In this document: positions 1 to 11,525 of the stretch, piece after piece
Numbering within the stretch: the first letter of the stretch is position 1
How the letters are laid out: each line of letters begins with the position of its first letter
DNA from: Collybiopsis luxurians FD-317 M1
Lineage: Eukaryota; Basidiomycota; Agaricomycetes; Agaricales; Omphalotaceae
Length of the DNA stretch: 64,000 bases
Direction: 5' to 3'
NCBI GenBank assembly: GCA_000827265.1
Contig: KN834798.1
Location: 139,498 to 203,497, forward strand
The notes under the pieces: model-generated
What the model was told of the DNA's origin: nothing
Database searches by the model: none
What the model saw: only the letters and a program-made list of their open reading frames with translations
Translations under genes and position numbers: made by a program

Positions 1-480
1 TGAGCAGAGTCCTGAAATGAGGAGGAGGTGAATATTCACTATGGTAATACTGTAGTAAATGATCACCATAAGCCGAGTTCTGAGTTGAGAAAGAAGTAAA
101 TATTCACTATGGTAATACTGTAGTAAATGATCACCATAAGTAGGGTTCTGAATTGAGAAAGAAGTAAATATTCACTATGGTAATACTGTAGTAAAAGATC
201 ACCATAAGTAGGGTTCTGAATTGAGAAAGAAGTAAATATTCACTATGACAACACTGTAGTAAATGATCACCATAAGCAGGGTTCTGAATGGTGAAAAAGC
301 AAACATTCACTGCAGTAATACTGTAGTAAATGATCACCATAAGCAGGGTTCTGAATGGTGGAAAAGCAAACATTCACTACGGTAATACTGTAGTAAATGA
401 TCACTATAAGCAGGGTTCTGAATTGAGAAAGAAGTAAATATTCCCTATAATAATACTATAGTAAATGATCACCATAAGTA
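1..480. repeat. Left tandem array, 67-68 bp unit
   Basis: About seven head-to-tail copies of a 67-68 bp unit. The landmark ATTCACTAT or its variants recurs at 34, 102, 170, 238, 305, 372 and 440. Each unit also holds a GTAGTAAATGATCACCATAAG-type segment, so CACTAT and its partial reverse complement alternate. Short reading frames across it repeat the unit and are not genes. The array starts at the window edge, so its true left end is not seen. Confidence 0.95.
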
Positions 481-1980
481 CTCACCGGCAATTATTTACT
501 ATGACACTCACTGCCAGTAAGCATTTACTGTAACCAAGTATCCTTAGTAATTGAGCCGTAGGACTATTGTACATGACTTGGAGGTAAATGTTTCCTATGT
601 GAGTTCTTATATAATGTAGTAGATGTTAATTACACCCTTCATTGAATATACATTCGTATTGAACAACAGCTCAGAGACTAGGTCACTATCAAAGTGAATG
701 TTTGCCATAGCAGCATTATGACTGTAGTGAAGATTCACTATGTCTTGCTTGAGCTTAGAGGTCAAGGTGAGTATTAACTGTTGGCATCCCATGGTAGATT
801 CTTACTTTACCCGAATGACTCATGATTAGTCACTATGGCAGCACTACAGGCTATAGTACATACTCACTATACTTAATTTCCGAGGTCAAGGTGGATATTT
901 ACCATAGCAGCAGCACAGTAAATTGAGAATTGAGATTAAGGTGAACATTCACTATGGCGGCAAAGAGACTATTGTGAAAACTCACTATACTGTCTCAAGT
1001 TCAAGGTGAACATTCACTATAGTGGCAAAATAGACTTAGCGAAAATTCACTATATGTTTTCGAGGGAAAGCTCATTATATCCTCTTGAGGTCAAGGCGAA
1101 CGACGGCAAAAGAGACTAGTATAGTAGTGATCACCATACTCTCTGTAGAGCCACAGGTGAATGTCCACTTTGGCAGCCTCAGAAATTATAGTGACACCTC
1201 ACCATACTTTTCTTCAGGTCAAAGTGAGTATTACCATAGTAGCATTATGTGAAATTCTCAATGTACCCTCTATGAAGCCCAGGTGAATATTAGCCGTAAT
1301 ACCTACTGCTATAACAAACACTCACCGCCCCCTCAAGCTGAAGTCAGTGCTTCCAGGGCATTTAGTGTTTCCAGCTGTACAACAGGACTACTGTGAATAC
1401 TCACTGTAGTGGAATTCACATCTGCAGGTGCTATGCTCTGCCATAGCGAGTACTTATCATAGCCTCTGGTGAGAACATGTTGAATTACAGCGAACACTCG
1501 CACTAGTAAGGTGGCCCACACTGGTGAGTATTCACCGTAACCTCAATTAGGTTATGGAACATGCTCGCTATTGTTCAGCTAGGGATATTGTTCATTGCCT
1601 CGGCCCTTCCAGTAGCCAAAGTGAATTAAAATGTATCTGTGAGCTCATTATGGTGGCATTCATGACTTCTACAGGTATAGGTTTTCCTATAGTGAGGCTT
1701 CACTGTAGCCTTAATGACATGGTAAATGCTTGCCATACTTTTGCTATAGGGAGCGTTCATTCCCACAGGAACACTGTGAATGCCTACTATGTACTCAATT
1801 GGGACGATGGCAACTGCAGATGATTGCTGCTGTAAGCTATTATCACTCATCTTAGAACGGATTCACTGTATAAGGTGCCCATTGTGAATATTCACCATAT
1901 TCAAATCCTCCAGACCCCGGAAATGTATGTTCATCGTCATATATTCATAAGACAATAAGTAACAATATGCACTACAGATG
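481..1980. repeat. Degenerate continuation of the left array
   Basis: About 1.5 kb without a supportable gene. It is filled with diverged copies of the array core (variants of GTGAATATTCACTAT, AATTCACTATA, TATAGTGAA) at irregular spacing. I see no coding frame with splice signals. The same vocabulary returns at 20.6-22.1 kb on the far side of the gene block. Confidence 0.8.
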
Positions 1981-1996
1981 AGACTCAGTCAAATTA

Positions 1997-3100
1997 CTAC
2001 CGATTTAGAAGGGTGCTCTGGTCATATAATTCAGCAATGAGCTTCAAGTCGGTGATAATCTGCTCATCTTCTTCCAGAGCATCCATCTCCCAGGTGAGGT
2101 ATTGCATCTGATCCTGTCGCAGCATCAATTGTGCTTCCAGTTGTTGGATCTCAGCCTGTAGCTCTATTTTCTCCTGCATTGTACTACTCTTTTTCCTCTG
2201 AACTCCAGCGCGGCACTCCATTAACTGAACACCAGTGAAGTAGGGAAGTTGTTCACCCTGTTCAAGGGCCTCTGTGGTACACCGAAACACTGGAATATGA
2301 AATTGGCATTGAGTATAAGCATCCCAATAATCATATAAACCTCACGCTGAGCTCTCAGCCAGAATCTGGTGGCAACACGATTCATTGAGTCGGCGCCAGC
2401 GAAGGATCCTCCACGGCTAATTTGGGCGGCAGGAAGATCAGAACGCAGGCAAGCAAGCAGCTTCACCTGCCTGTCTTCCTCTTTTGAGACCTGAATAAAT
2501 CATATGAGTCAACGGAGAAAGTGCGGGAGCTGAAGCAGGAAGATAGACCTTCTCTAGCTCGTTGTTGGTGAATATGACTGGCTCACCATGAAAGGTGGTA
2601 GCATTTGATTCCAAATTGGCCACAATGTGATCATCCTCCAGCAAAACTTTTTTGGCCAATATTTCATGTTGATCTTGGGGAATATCTGGGAGCAAATTCA
2701 AGCCACAAATTGTTGAGAGCCGAGAAAGAACATACCCAAAACATTAAAGATAGAGTATACCCCCGACATGTCTTTGTCATTGCCCATCGCTATCGTGTTG
2801 ATGCGTAATTCGAAGGATAAATGAAAAATTGCGTCCTCGACTTTTTCGTACTCCTCCTTGTTAGATTTCTCCAGGTCGGCCAACCCAGAGTAGATAAAAA
2901 CAAGCTGGTCATAAGCCAAAGTCAGATCATGCTTTTGTTGGAACTTTTCAAGGAAGTCCACAAGAGATTCCGCTTCCAATACTAGAGCTGCGATCTGACT
3001 GGCAGAGAGGTAAACGAAAGCAATTTGCCTCGCGCAGTTCTGAGGAAGATTGAGGATCAATGGGATTTTAGGCAAAGCCGGTAAAAAAATAAGAGGCAAT
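1997..3100 (-). CDS. Unknown coiled-coil protein, multi-exon, 5' end open
   Basis: No family recognised. Four exons join in phase. An exon from about 3042 ends in SIFNV; a 50-bp intron (GTATGT..CCCAG) leads to DIPQDQHEILAKK. A 58-bp intron (GTCTAT..TTCAG) leads to VSKEEDRQVKLLACLRSD. A 57-bp intron (GTGAGG..TCCAG) leads to the last exon, ending in TAG at 1997. The C-terminal part is a strong heptad coiled coil (KIELQAEIQQLEAQLMLRQ). Translation above about 3042 is hydrophobic and looks like an intron ending in CTTCCTCAG, so the first exon and start codon are not resolved. It is the outermost gene on the left of the KDZ block, next to the array. Confidence 0.6.
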
Positions 3101-3837
3101 AATAGTGCGAAGCTGCAGTTTCAAGGCCACGCAATAAAAAAACCTGGACGTGACTCAGACTAGACTCCACGCGGGTCTTTAGACAGTGGAAACTCGCTAT
3201 GCCTGTCGTAAATACATGCAGTGTGTATGTGAGATGGCCTTATTTGAGGTAATTGGGGTAAACTCTAGCCAAATGAATTTGAATCATGTCTAATGCCATT
3301 GAGGACGCAGAGATAGAGCAATTCGATGCCAATCTAAGATGCAAACAGCGATAGGGAGCTCGACCTGTATGTGCAAGCCTTAAGCGCCCGCGGGATAGTG
3401 CCAAATGCCGCATTAGAGTGCACTACTTACATAAGTAGGCCGAGACGCCGGTCGTAGTTGATCTCTACTGTCACCTTCTTTCCGACTCTCTCCTTCCTTC
3501 CGTCCTCGACCCGCTGTACAGGTGCATCCTGTATTCCATGTTAGTGTATTCGGGTTCGCCCCGACACTGTTCAGATCACAGTTGTGTTGCCGTGCTCTGT
3601 TCTACCGGAATGAAAATCCTGTAGTGAATATTCCCTGTCGGTAATGGAGATCGGCCTTGAAGTCCCTCATTGTACAGGTGCGTCCTGTACAATTCTTAGT
3701 CCATTCATGTCTGCCTCCGACGCTGCTCAGGTCACAGGTCCGCTATCCAATGGTCATTGGCCTTCAAGTCGAGGCCCCATAGTCAAATTTAACGAGTATG
3801 GACAGACGGGTAAGTTAAACCAGTATTTCACAGATAT
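3101..3837. other. Intergenic stretch with a degenerate direct repeat
   Basis: No gene seen. Two diverged copies of one segment lie about 154 bp apart: TGTACAGGTGC(A/G)TCCTGTA near 3518 and 3672. Each is followed by a CCGAC(A/G)CTG(T/C)TCAG(A/G)TCACA stretch. One array-type motif (TAGTGAATATTCCCT) lies near 3620. Confidence 0.5.
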
Positions 3838-6800
3838 CTAACATAACTTGGTTTCTTCCCTCTTCAGCTTTTGAATTCGCAGGCGATTCCATATCGATAT
3901 GAAGACCCAACAATATAGAATAGCTCTAGATTGTGTCATATAGCTTACGGACTTCCGAATTCTTGCCAAACCACTATTTCCGCACTCTGCCGCACTGGAA
4001 TTGATCACTCCCAACTTTGACTGGATGGCGGAATGAGTTTTTAAGAACGCTGAAGTTGAGCATCTTGTGTGTCCCGACGCATGAAAATCGTCTATTAGAA
4101 ATTCCGTCCTGGCAAAGAACTGCGGCTCTCGTGTCCAGCAGTAGGGTCCAAGTGCACACGCGAAGTCGTAAATAACGCGCTTCGGCGCGTGAGGCCACCG
4201 CATAACCATTGCCGAAAATGCGTCATTACGGCCCTCTCCAAGTGGGATGCAGTGGAAACCGTAACACACGCTGTGGGTGCACCAGCACGCCATAATCCCT
4301 CCCGTAAGCCGTTTTTGTGAGTACTGTTCGTAGTATTTTCGACAGGTTCCTGACTGTTCCTTGCTCGCATCTGCCTTACCATCTTTAGCAATCTTAGGGT
4401 ACTTTGGTCGTACTCGAATCTGTGGCATGGAATAACAGGCTCCTGTCTGCGACGCAGGTCAAGTTTTTTTTCATTGTTCAATGTATATTAACTCACTTTT
4501 TCCCAGTCTCGAACCTCACATAGTTTGGGGCCCTTCAAGACATGCCCGCTTTCCAAGGGCTCGGAGTTCATCATCAAGAGGTTCTTGAGCACTTCCGCCG
4601 CACGTTGGCACATCCACAGACAGACTCCCAAGGTCTCTGGGGAACATCTGCCATCCAAGCAAAATTCCCTCTCAACTACCCTATACAATACCGGTGCTCC
4701 CAGAAGCAAGCTCGTCGCTGTCTGGCTCGGTCGCTGTAGAAACCTCCCAAGAGCCTCGATACTCGAAAGGTTCAACGTTTGCATTGTTGATTCTTCTGCG
4801 GCTAACTGAGCAGAACCTGTAAGTCTGAGATCATTGGATACTGAGTCTTGCTCACCAATTGGAACAGGGATATGTACTCTTTATGTGGACGCCATTTACT
4901 GTTGTCGCTGACCTCACTGTACCCAAGTCGGTTCGAGAAGAGCGCTCCCAAGTCCCGGTGTTGACTCCGCAACCAGGCTTCTAGGGCAGAGAATGTCTTT
5001 GTGCGCTCCACTGCTGCCTCAAGATTTTTTTTTAGCGCTTCTTGGTCGTCTTTGTCAGAGGTCTCCACACCCAGCCCCCCGGCCTCTAACCAATGTCGTA
5101 GTGCCCTACGCATCACACTCTCTGATAGCCACTCTTGCCGCGAAACTGGCCTACTTTCCCGTATCTGTGATGCTTCACTTGTCCAAGTTGGTGGCTGCAG
5201 CTTGTTATTGATATGTTTGTGTGAAAACGCAATGGATACCCCATCCCAAATTATGTTCTCAGGAGCATCTCCACATCTTGGACAAGATTTATCTCCATCC
5301 AAGTTCAGCAAACGCACATACGCAAACCACGCTGACCTGAACAGTGCTCCCCGAGCAAATGGAATATATGGAGTCATCACCTGGTATCGACGGTTCATAT
5401 GATCCACCCAGGCTTCAAAAGGGGTCACTGAGCCGCTGAAAGTGCTGATGTACTTGTTTAGGATCTTGTGGCTGAAGAGGGTGCTATTGTTGTAGTTGAA
5501 CAAGCCGATGTCTCGTGGATCTGGTCCTACATAGCGGCGGCTTGCCCGAGGACACCTTGAGCAGCTTTGAAGCTCAATCTCTGTGATGAATGCCTGAGTC
5601 AAGGTATACACTGTGCATGTCTGCACAACCGTTGGACGCTTGGGACTATAGAAATCTCGACCACCATCTCTGCAGCAGCAAGAGGCCTGAATGGTCAATC
5701 CAATACGGCCTGGATTCTCCCTTAGTGGTGGAGGGGGTGACATGACTGTTTCCCCTGGAAGTGTTGCCCATTGAGGCGGCATAACAGGTAGATACGAGGT
5801 AGCCCGTTCTCCATGAATTCGGGCTTGCCTTTCGTTCAAACCTGTGGATGTCAATGCGAATCTGACCACCGTCAAAAGTGCGGCAACTTACTTATGTCAA
5901 TTCCTCTCTCAACTTCGATGTTCTCGTCCTCTTTAACGCTATCTCAATGCAAATAGCTCTGAGCACTCTTAATGTGCAAGCAGTGCTTGCCATCGCGAGC
6001 GCACTTCCAGGTTCCACCCCCTTCATCAGGGCCCTCGTGGCTAACAAAGATGCGGTTGGACAGGGCCAGGGTGTTGTAACTTTTAGCGACTGAAAAATGA
6101 TGAATTGCTCGTTTGCCCTCGTAATCCTGAAGTTCTTTTGCAAACAAAATCACATTAGGACAACCTTCTACTCCCTTATGTCAAACCATAGAATATCTTT
6201 CAACAAATCATACCCACCGGATGTATCATCGGACCTTATGGTGCCAAAATCATCATGCCCATGTAATCTAAAGTACCGTTTATGGAAACATTCTAATTGA
6301 CCATGCCTGCATGAACACAACAGTACTTGCTCTCCATTGTTGGGCTTCTCCAGTGATGCCTCAAAGTGAAACCAATGATTCTGTACATTTTTTCAGCCAC
6401 CCGAGTGCTCTTGGACAATTTCACTGCTTACCGTTCCTCCGCCTGATACCCTGCTCCATCCTTCTACTGCGAATAAACCTGCAAAGAGTCTAATGAATCC
6501 TACGCATTCTGATTGGACAGCATCAATGTACTGAGCCAAATCGTTGTCCAGTGTGCTTTCTACTTCAATCTGGATGCCCGTCCATTCTCCAGGTGGATCC
6601 GATTCATGAGCGAGGTCCTCTGCATGTGTTTCATCTATGGAAACTGAAGTCTGACTGCCAGATGTCACTGAAATTTCAGTCACTTTAGAACTTCTGGCAT
6701 CCTTGCCCACTTGATGAAGTCTTGACAGGCTTTGAGTGGTACGTGTAAATTTGGTGGAAACAGTTCGTTGTTTTCTTTGGGGGCTAGCCTGTGGTCTTCT

Positions 6801-6893
6801 AGAGCTTTGAGCCAATAAGGAGATTGTTTCTGTCCTACTTCTTTTCAAGGAGGGCAGTGGGGTAGGTGAAGGGGGTCTGAGACTGCGAATCAT
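3838..6893 (-). CDS. KDZ (Kyakuja-Dileera-Zisupton) family transposase, one in-frame TGA
   Basis: Catalyses DNA transposition with an RNase-H-fold domain. Six exons join in phase (6893-6432, 6380-6218, 6167-5892, 5841-4856, 4805-4497, 4446-3838); the introns are 50-51 bp and the frame has 935 codons. Order: basic Ser-rich N-terminus; zinc clusters CSCRHGQLECFH and WKCARDGKHCLHI; CxC5/CxC6-type clusters with YVGPDPRDIGLFNYNN and CPRCGDAPENIIWDG; then the catalytic region from about residue 733 with LTGGIMACWCTHSVCYGFHC, RVIYDFACAL, FLIDDFHASGH and SSAAECGNSGLARIRKS. The Asp of IDDFH and Glu of AAEC are likely active-site acids (inferred). Length suits the family. One TGA interrupts codon 283 (5946-5944), just after the second zinc cluster. 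A 37-nt intron could remove it but would be unusually short, so this copy may be inactive. Confidence 0.9.
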
Positions 6894-7004
6894 TGGTCGA
6901 CACTGTCAGTTTCCTCGTGCGATTTGTCGGTTTACAGGAGTACTGCTTACTCATATGTTTATGAACTACATGTAAAATTGGGCGTCTTTTTATCCGATAC
7001 CACC

Positions 7005-8441
7005 ATGGCTCGTAGTCCATCCAAAAAGAAAAAACCAGCCAAGTTAGGGAAATCCCGTTCAAAATCTCTTCTTTCTAAGTCTCCCTCCAAGTCTCCCTTA
7101 AAAGCGCAGGCTCCACTTACGATGGCCAAGCCAGTCCCGCGCCCCCGTCGATGCAAAACTTGCCCCAATAACCCTTACCGCACCTCATTTGACTGTTTAC
7201 ACTCGAAATTGTACAGAGAGAAAGTACGTAGTTCCTTTGACCAGTACATATTGTATTTCAATATAATCCTAACACTATTCCAGCACAAAGCTCTAGCTAA
7301 TGTGGGTATTAATGTGCCTGCCACTATGCCGCCCACGGAACTGCAAGCCCTATGGACTAACTGGGAGAATTCCAGAGGCCAGGCTGGACAGATTTACCCC
7401 GCTACTCAAGCGGTTGTTCCTCTTGCAATCGCAGGTTTAAACCGCTTGGCGGGTCCTGCAGCCGGCACGGAATCTCAGAGCCGTAGCCCTGAAGAAAATT
7501 TGCCTGACTCCCAATCTTGCTCTCTTGTCCCAGATATACATGAGCTCTTTCCGTTGGCTGGACTCCCACCAATCACGCTGCAAAGAGAGCCCGCGACCTC
7601 TCCTGCTGGGCAGCTGCCAAGCTCCAGCTCTCCTTTTTGACCTAGCTCCCCAACTCAAACAAGTCCTGTGGGCTTTCCAGGTGGTACCCGCTTCCCTCCC
7701 CAGGATCCATTCGAAATTGATCCTCAGCTGCTTCATGAACCTTCGGGAGGCAGCTCGCCGCCGCCTTCGAGTTCACCGGGTGCAGAACAATCCCCTTTGA
7801 GGCCGGAGCGCATCCGTGTTCGTCCATCTCAAGGGGAGTTTCCTTGGGGAAAAGTTGATGGTGCAGGAAAAGGCCAGCAGGAATGGAGTAAGTGCCATTT
7901 CATCTTTTTGTTCAGTTACTCACATTTCTCCTTCTAGCCCCACTGCGCAATAAACAACTACCAGAACCTATCACTGTTTCCACGAAAGCGACAAAACGCT
8001 ATCACCGGTTAATTGAAGACATAGTCTGCCGCGTGAGCACCGATATCCCCTTACTTTTTTATTTTTTGACCAATCAGTGTTTAGTGTGAGCGCATCGGTG
8101 TTGAAACAGGGTGTTGGTTGTACCTTGCAGCCCAGCACCCTGGCGTCAGAGAACCTTTCGTTCATTTTACCTCTCCTCGACTCATTGCTGACTACCTACC
8201 AATTCTTGACACTCTCCACGACACAGCTCATAAGATGTTTGTGTCCCTGCACAGCACGCGTCGGTATGACGCCGCTGAGCTGGCTGCCAATCTCAAAGTG
8301 GCTCAGGACAATGAAGCCATTTCGAAGGCCGAAAATGAAAAACTCCGCCAGGAACGGGCCCAGTTAGACAAGGAACTCGAACTCAAAGATGATCTGATTC
8401 GCCGCCTGCAGGAGCTTCATGGAAATATGATCGACAGTTAA
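7005..8441 (+). CDS. Unknown protein: basic N-terminus, Pro/Ser-rich middle, C-terminal coiled coil
   Basis: Family not recognised. The ATG at 7005 sits in a CACCATGG context. The N-terminus is Lys/Ser-rich (MARSPSKKKKPAKLG) and suggests nuclear or DNA-associated targeting. A CKTCPNNPYRTSFDC segment (three Cys) precedes a 60-bp intron (7224-7283). Later introns (GTAAGTGCC..CTTCTAG and GTGAGCACC..TGTTTAG) join in phase to IGVETGCWLYLAAQHPG and a charged coiled coil (ENEKLRQERAQLDKELELKD). A TGA at 7638 lies inside a Pro/Ser-rich stretch; a 97-nt intron ending in CCTTTTTGACCTAG would remove it in phase, so I cannot say whether the gene is broken. It is divergent from the KDZ gene; the start codons are about 110 bp apart, so they may share a promoter. 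Confidence 0.6.
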
Positions 8442-8511
8442 CTTAGATGGTATATAGTAGCTCACTCTACACTCTACTAACTGCGCAATTTCTGTTCAAT
8501 ATGAATCTTCC
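8442..8511. other. Gap between convergent genes
   Basis: About 70 bp between the stop of the 7005 gene and the estimated 3' end of the next, minus-strand gene. Nothing recognisable. Confidence 0.3.
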
Positions 8512-9996
8512 TCATATGATACTAAAACATGTAATTGTGATGATAAGAGTACAAAAGGAAATTACATTGGTTGCCCGACATCGCAAAATTGTATTAATGC
8601 CCTTCCTCTCAAGCCTCGGGATTGGAAAGAATGTTAATGGCAAATCGTCATATTCACAAGTATGACTTACCTGTGGAAATCCAGAGATTCCAATCACCTT
8701 AACCGGAAGTTCCTCTTTGGACGGTGATGGACGACTTCGCCGACGTTCATCCGGGGAACTACGGTAGCAGGGTCTGGGGAAGGTCAGGATACTGAAGCGA
8801 GTCAGGTACAGCACAACGAATGGTATCGTCCTTTCTTGGTAGAGGATGGAGACACGTAAACATATTCAGCTGCTGTGAAACCCTGGTCTGTGAGCCACTG
8901 GAGACCCTTCAATCATGTCTAGAACCGATTCCGTCGGAGCTCACATCTCGAATTGAGTCCGATCCTCACTCTAAGGGAATACAGATATAAATTGATGTTG
9001 AATAGATTCGTCGACGACCGGTTCAGTTGCATAACTGAGAGGATTATCGAGGTCAACTGAATAGATGTGAGTAAAAACATCGAGGCCAAGCCGTTTTGTC
9101 TTATTTTCCAAGTGTAATAATTGACCATCTAGAGTAGGTGCATACCGATAAGCGTCTCAGGCAGAACCCCCGGTTTCAAAAATGTGCCCGGCAATGAGTT
9201 CCTCGGCCGGCCATTCTCGCATAACATAGTAAGTGACCCTTTTCGGCGATTTAATAGTCCAAGTCATTCGTTCCTTTCCAGGCAAAGCTGCCTGAATTTT
9301 AAAGCGTCCAGCCATGTACACCGAGGGCGGAACGTCCCAAAGACCCTGGTTCGAGTCAACTAGACACCACACGTTTGGGTGGACGACATCTCGAAGACGC
9401 CGATCTGAACACTCGGAGAACGCTGCGGTATACATTTGGCCGTTTTGCCAAAGGAGGACTTCGTCACTACAATGAACAAAGAGAGTAGGAAGGTCTAATG
9501 CAATCCTGGTGGACCATATATAGTATAAAAAGAACGATTTACCTGTCAAAAGGGTCTGAACAAAGTGTGAAAGGAGTTAGAAGTACTTGGCTCACCGATC
9601 CCAGGAAGCCCTGTAACAGCGATTCCGGCTTGAATAGAGGTCTGCGAATGACCCTGAAATGGGTTCGCGTATTCACCCTTATCTTTGTAAAGTGGGAGAC
9701 CGGGGGTGAAGATAATTGGTTGAATCTCTCAAGTGCTATTGAGCGCCAGGGTTAGGTATAGTAATCATGAGATTTGAAGTGAAGACTTACTGAAGGGATT
9801 GCTTAGTCCATTGGAGAATCGCCGTCAAACCGTCGTGGAACTCTTGACGGATCATGAGTGGCATTAATCCACCAGATGTACAGGTCCAGATCTTCTTCGG
9901 TAGCTGGAGTCCAGGAAACGAAGAGGTGACTTCGATTTGCTTGAACTCTGGGAGTTCATATTCGATGGGTTTGAAGGTTTCTTCAGCCTTAGGCAT
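8512..9996 (-). CDS. Crinkler/RHS-like P-loop NTPase
   Basis: Resembles the AAA-like NTPase module of fungal Crinkler (CRN/RHS-type) proteins. The Walker A motif (LPGIGKSFFLYY) is split by an intron at about 9542-9590 (GTGAGCC..TTGACAG). The family signature follows: LPTLFV, WCLVDSNQG, MTWTIKSPKRVTYYVMREWPAEEL. The start ATG is at 9996. Downstream, LGLDVFTHIYSVDLDNPLSY and GLQWLTDQGFTAAEYVYVSP are in frame. A 46-bp intron (GTTGTG..CCCCAG) joins to PCYRSSPDERRRSRPS. Unsettled: the join of exon 1 to the P-loop exon, a TGA at 9157-9159 that is either in frame or inside a 39-nt intron, and the exact 3' end (8512 is the outer limit). I do not infer effector activity; many fungal copies have unknown roles. 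Confidence 0.6.
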
Positions 9997-10274
9997 TGAG
10001 TCTGATGCAAACGAAATTGAGAAGTGAGAAAGCAAAGAGCAGCTTTCCCATCATGCTATTATATCCGTAATTGAATGATTCCAATTTTGGAACATCTCCG
10101 CTATACCTTAATAGGATGACAAGGGATTACCTATCTAGTGTATACTTCGTTGGCGGATTGGAAACAGCTCAAGCTGAGTCTGTTTTGGCGGAATCGTTAT
10201 GTGCTTGACTGAGAGAAGTGAATATACTTAAACACATACTCATTTGCTCCCAAATGTTCGCATACTCCGACTCC

Positions 10275-10352
10275 GACATATCGCCAACATACTAATACAT
10301 CGCCAACACATCGCCAACATATCGCCAACACATCGCCAACACATCGCCAACA
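10275..10352. repeat. 12-bp minisatellite, about six copies
   Basis: Imperfect tandem repeats of ACATCGCCAACA. It lies in the gap between the Crinkler-like gene start and the 3' end of the next gene. Frames read through it give only repeat peptides. Confidence 0.85.
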
Positions 10353-10514
10353 GTGAACACATCTCCATCAGTGTTGTTCCTTTCTTAGAAATTGACTCTG
10401 CACAAAATGGGTGCGCAACACTTGATAATACATAGATCTGAACGGAAGGGATTAAGCAAGGACTGGCGGAGAGCAACAGTCTAGCACAATATAATTTCAT
10501 ACCGTACAAGAAGT

Positions 10515-11425
10515 CTACTTGCGCCGCAAGGGATATAGAGCTTTATGAGAGAGTGCAAAGGTCACCCTCTCCAAAATCTCTCCGAGAACAAATAAAGTAT
10601 GTGAGGCTTCCTGAGCAAGGGTTGTGATGTCGATTTTGGCCCCCACCAAAACCTCGTTGTCTAGTAGTTCCCTCCACTTGACATACAGTCCCTCTATCGA
10701 GTCGGCTGTCCTTTCCATATGCCTAATTTTGCCATACCTCCTTGTTTCTCCTAGCCCTCCCCACTCTTCAATTATGCCATCTGCTTCATTGCGCAAGGTT
10801 GAAACAATGCCGTTGAAGTGGTCGGTTTGGTTGTCGGTCAAGTCCACATACTTTAGTTGCCCCCAGCTTGGACGAGGGATCGATTGGTTCAGGGAGCGGG
10901 CATTGACGGAGAAAAACCGTTCTGCTCGACGCCTTCCCAGGTGCATCTGCATTGCGCAGACACCTTTGTATATAAGTTGACTTTGAGTACCATCCTGAAT
11001 GTCGGACATGAGTTGATATAGTCTGACTGAGATTCCGGCGCCATATCGTTCCCAGTTGTGGAAATAGGTGTTCTTTTCCTGGGGAACACTCGAATCGAGC
11101 CAGGTATCGAAATCATTCCTGCACATTATGAATGCATTATAAAATAGAGTCAGACTGGCAGAGCCAGAGTCACCGGTCTGGGACGCGGGAGAGATTTGAT
11201 TGGTGGCATCACAATCTTTAGGAGAGGGTTTCTGGGATGCTGTTCTGGGAGCTGCTTCAGCAGCTCTTTTTACTCGCATGTACTCTCGAGCTTCAGCACA
11301 TCGCCGAGCTTTGTTTCTGGTCAAACAATAAGGAGTCAGATCTGAAAGAGGTTGAAAACAAAGGTCTACCTGGCATAATACGCTGCATCTTTACTGATTT
11401 TGGTAGAGGTCTTAGCTTTGACCAT
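10515..11425 (-). CDS. Unknown protein, 2 exons, intact
   Basis: No family recognised. The ATG at 11425 begins a Lys-rich exon (MVKAKTSTKISKDAAYYAR). A 53-bp intron (11317-11369, GTAGAC..GACCAG) joins in phase to NKARRCAEAREYMRVKRAAE. The frame is then open to TAG at 10515, about 285 residues in all. The first 60 residues are basic and helical, then a Ser/Gln-rich linker. The rest is a soluble helical domain (FDTWLDSSVPQEKNTYFHNW, HFNGIVSTLRNEADGIIEEW). No membrane segment or signal peptide. It faces the next gene head to head, with 100 bp between start codons. Confidence 0.7.
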
Positions 11426-11525
11426 AATCAGCGATAGTAGAAAAGACAGTAATTTATCCAGACGCCTTAAGGCGCGTCAGGGTTTTATTCAATTTGGTCT
11501 TGTTTTCTTATTTAATTCGAATCCT

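Noticed and set aside
131..373. Short ORFs in the left array
   Set aside because: Repeat translations with no conserved coding signal.
6393..6395. In-frame TGA in the KDZ gene
   Set aside because: It lies inside a good 51-bp intron (GTAAGC..TACAG, 6381-6431) that joins in phase.
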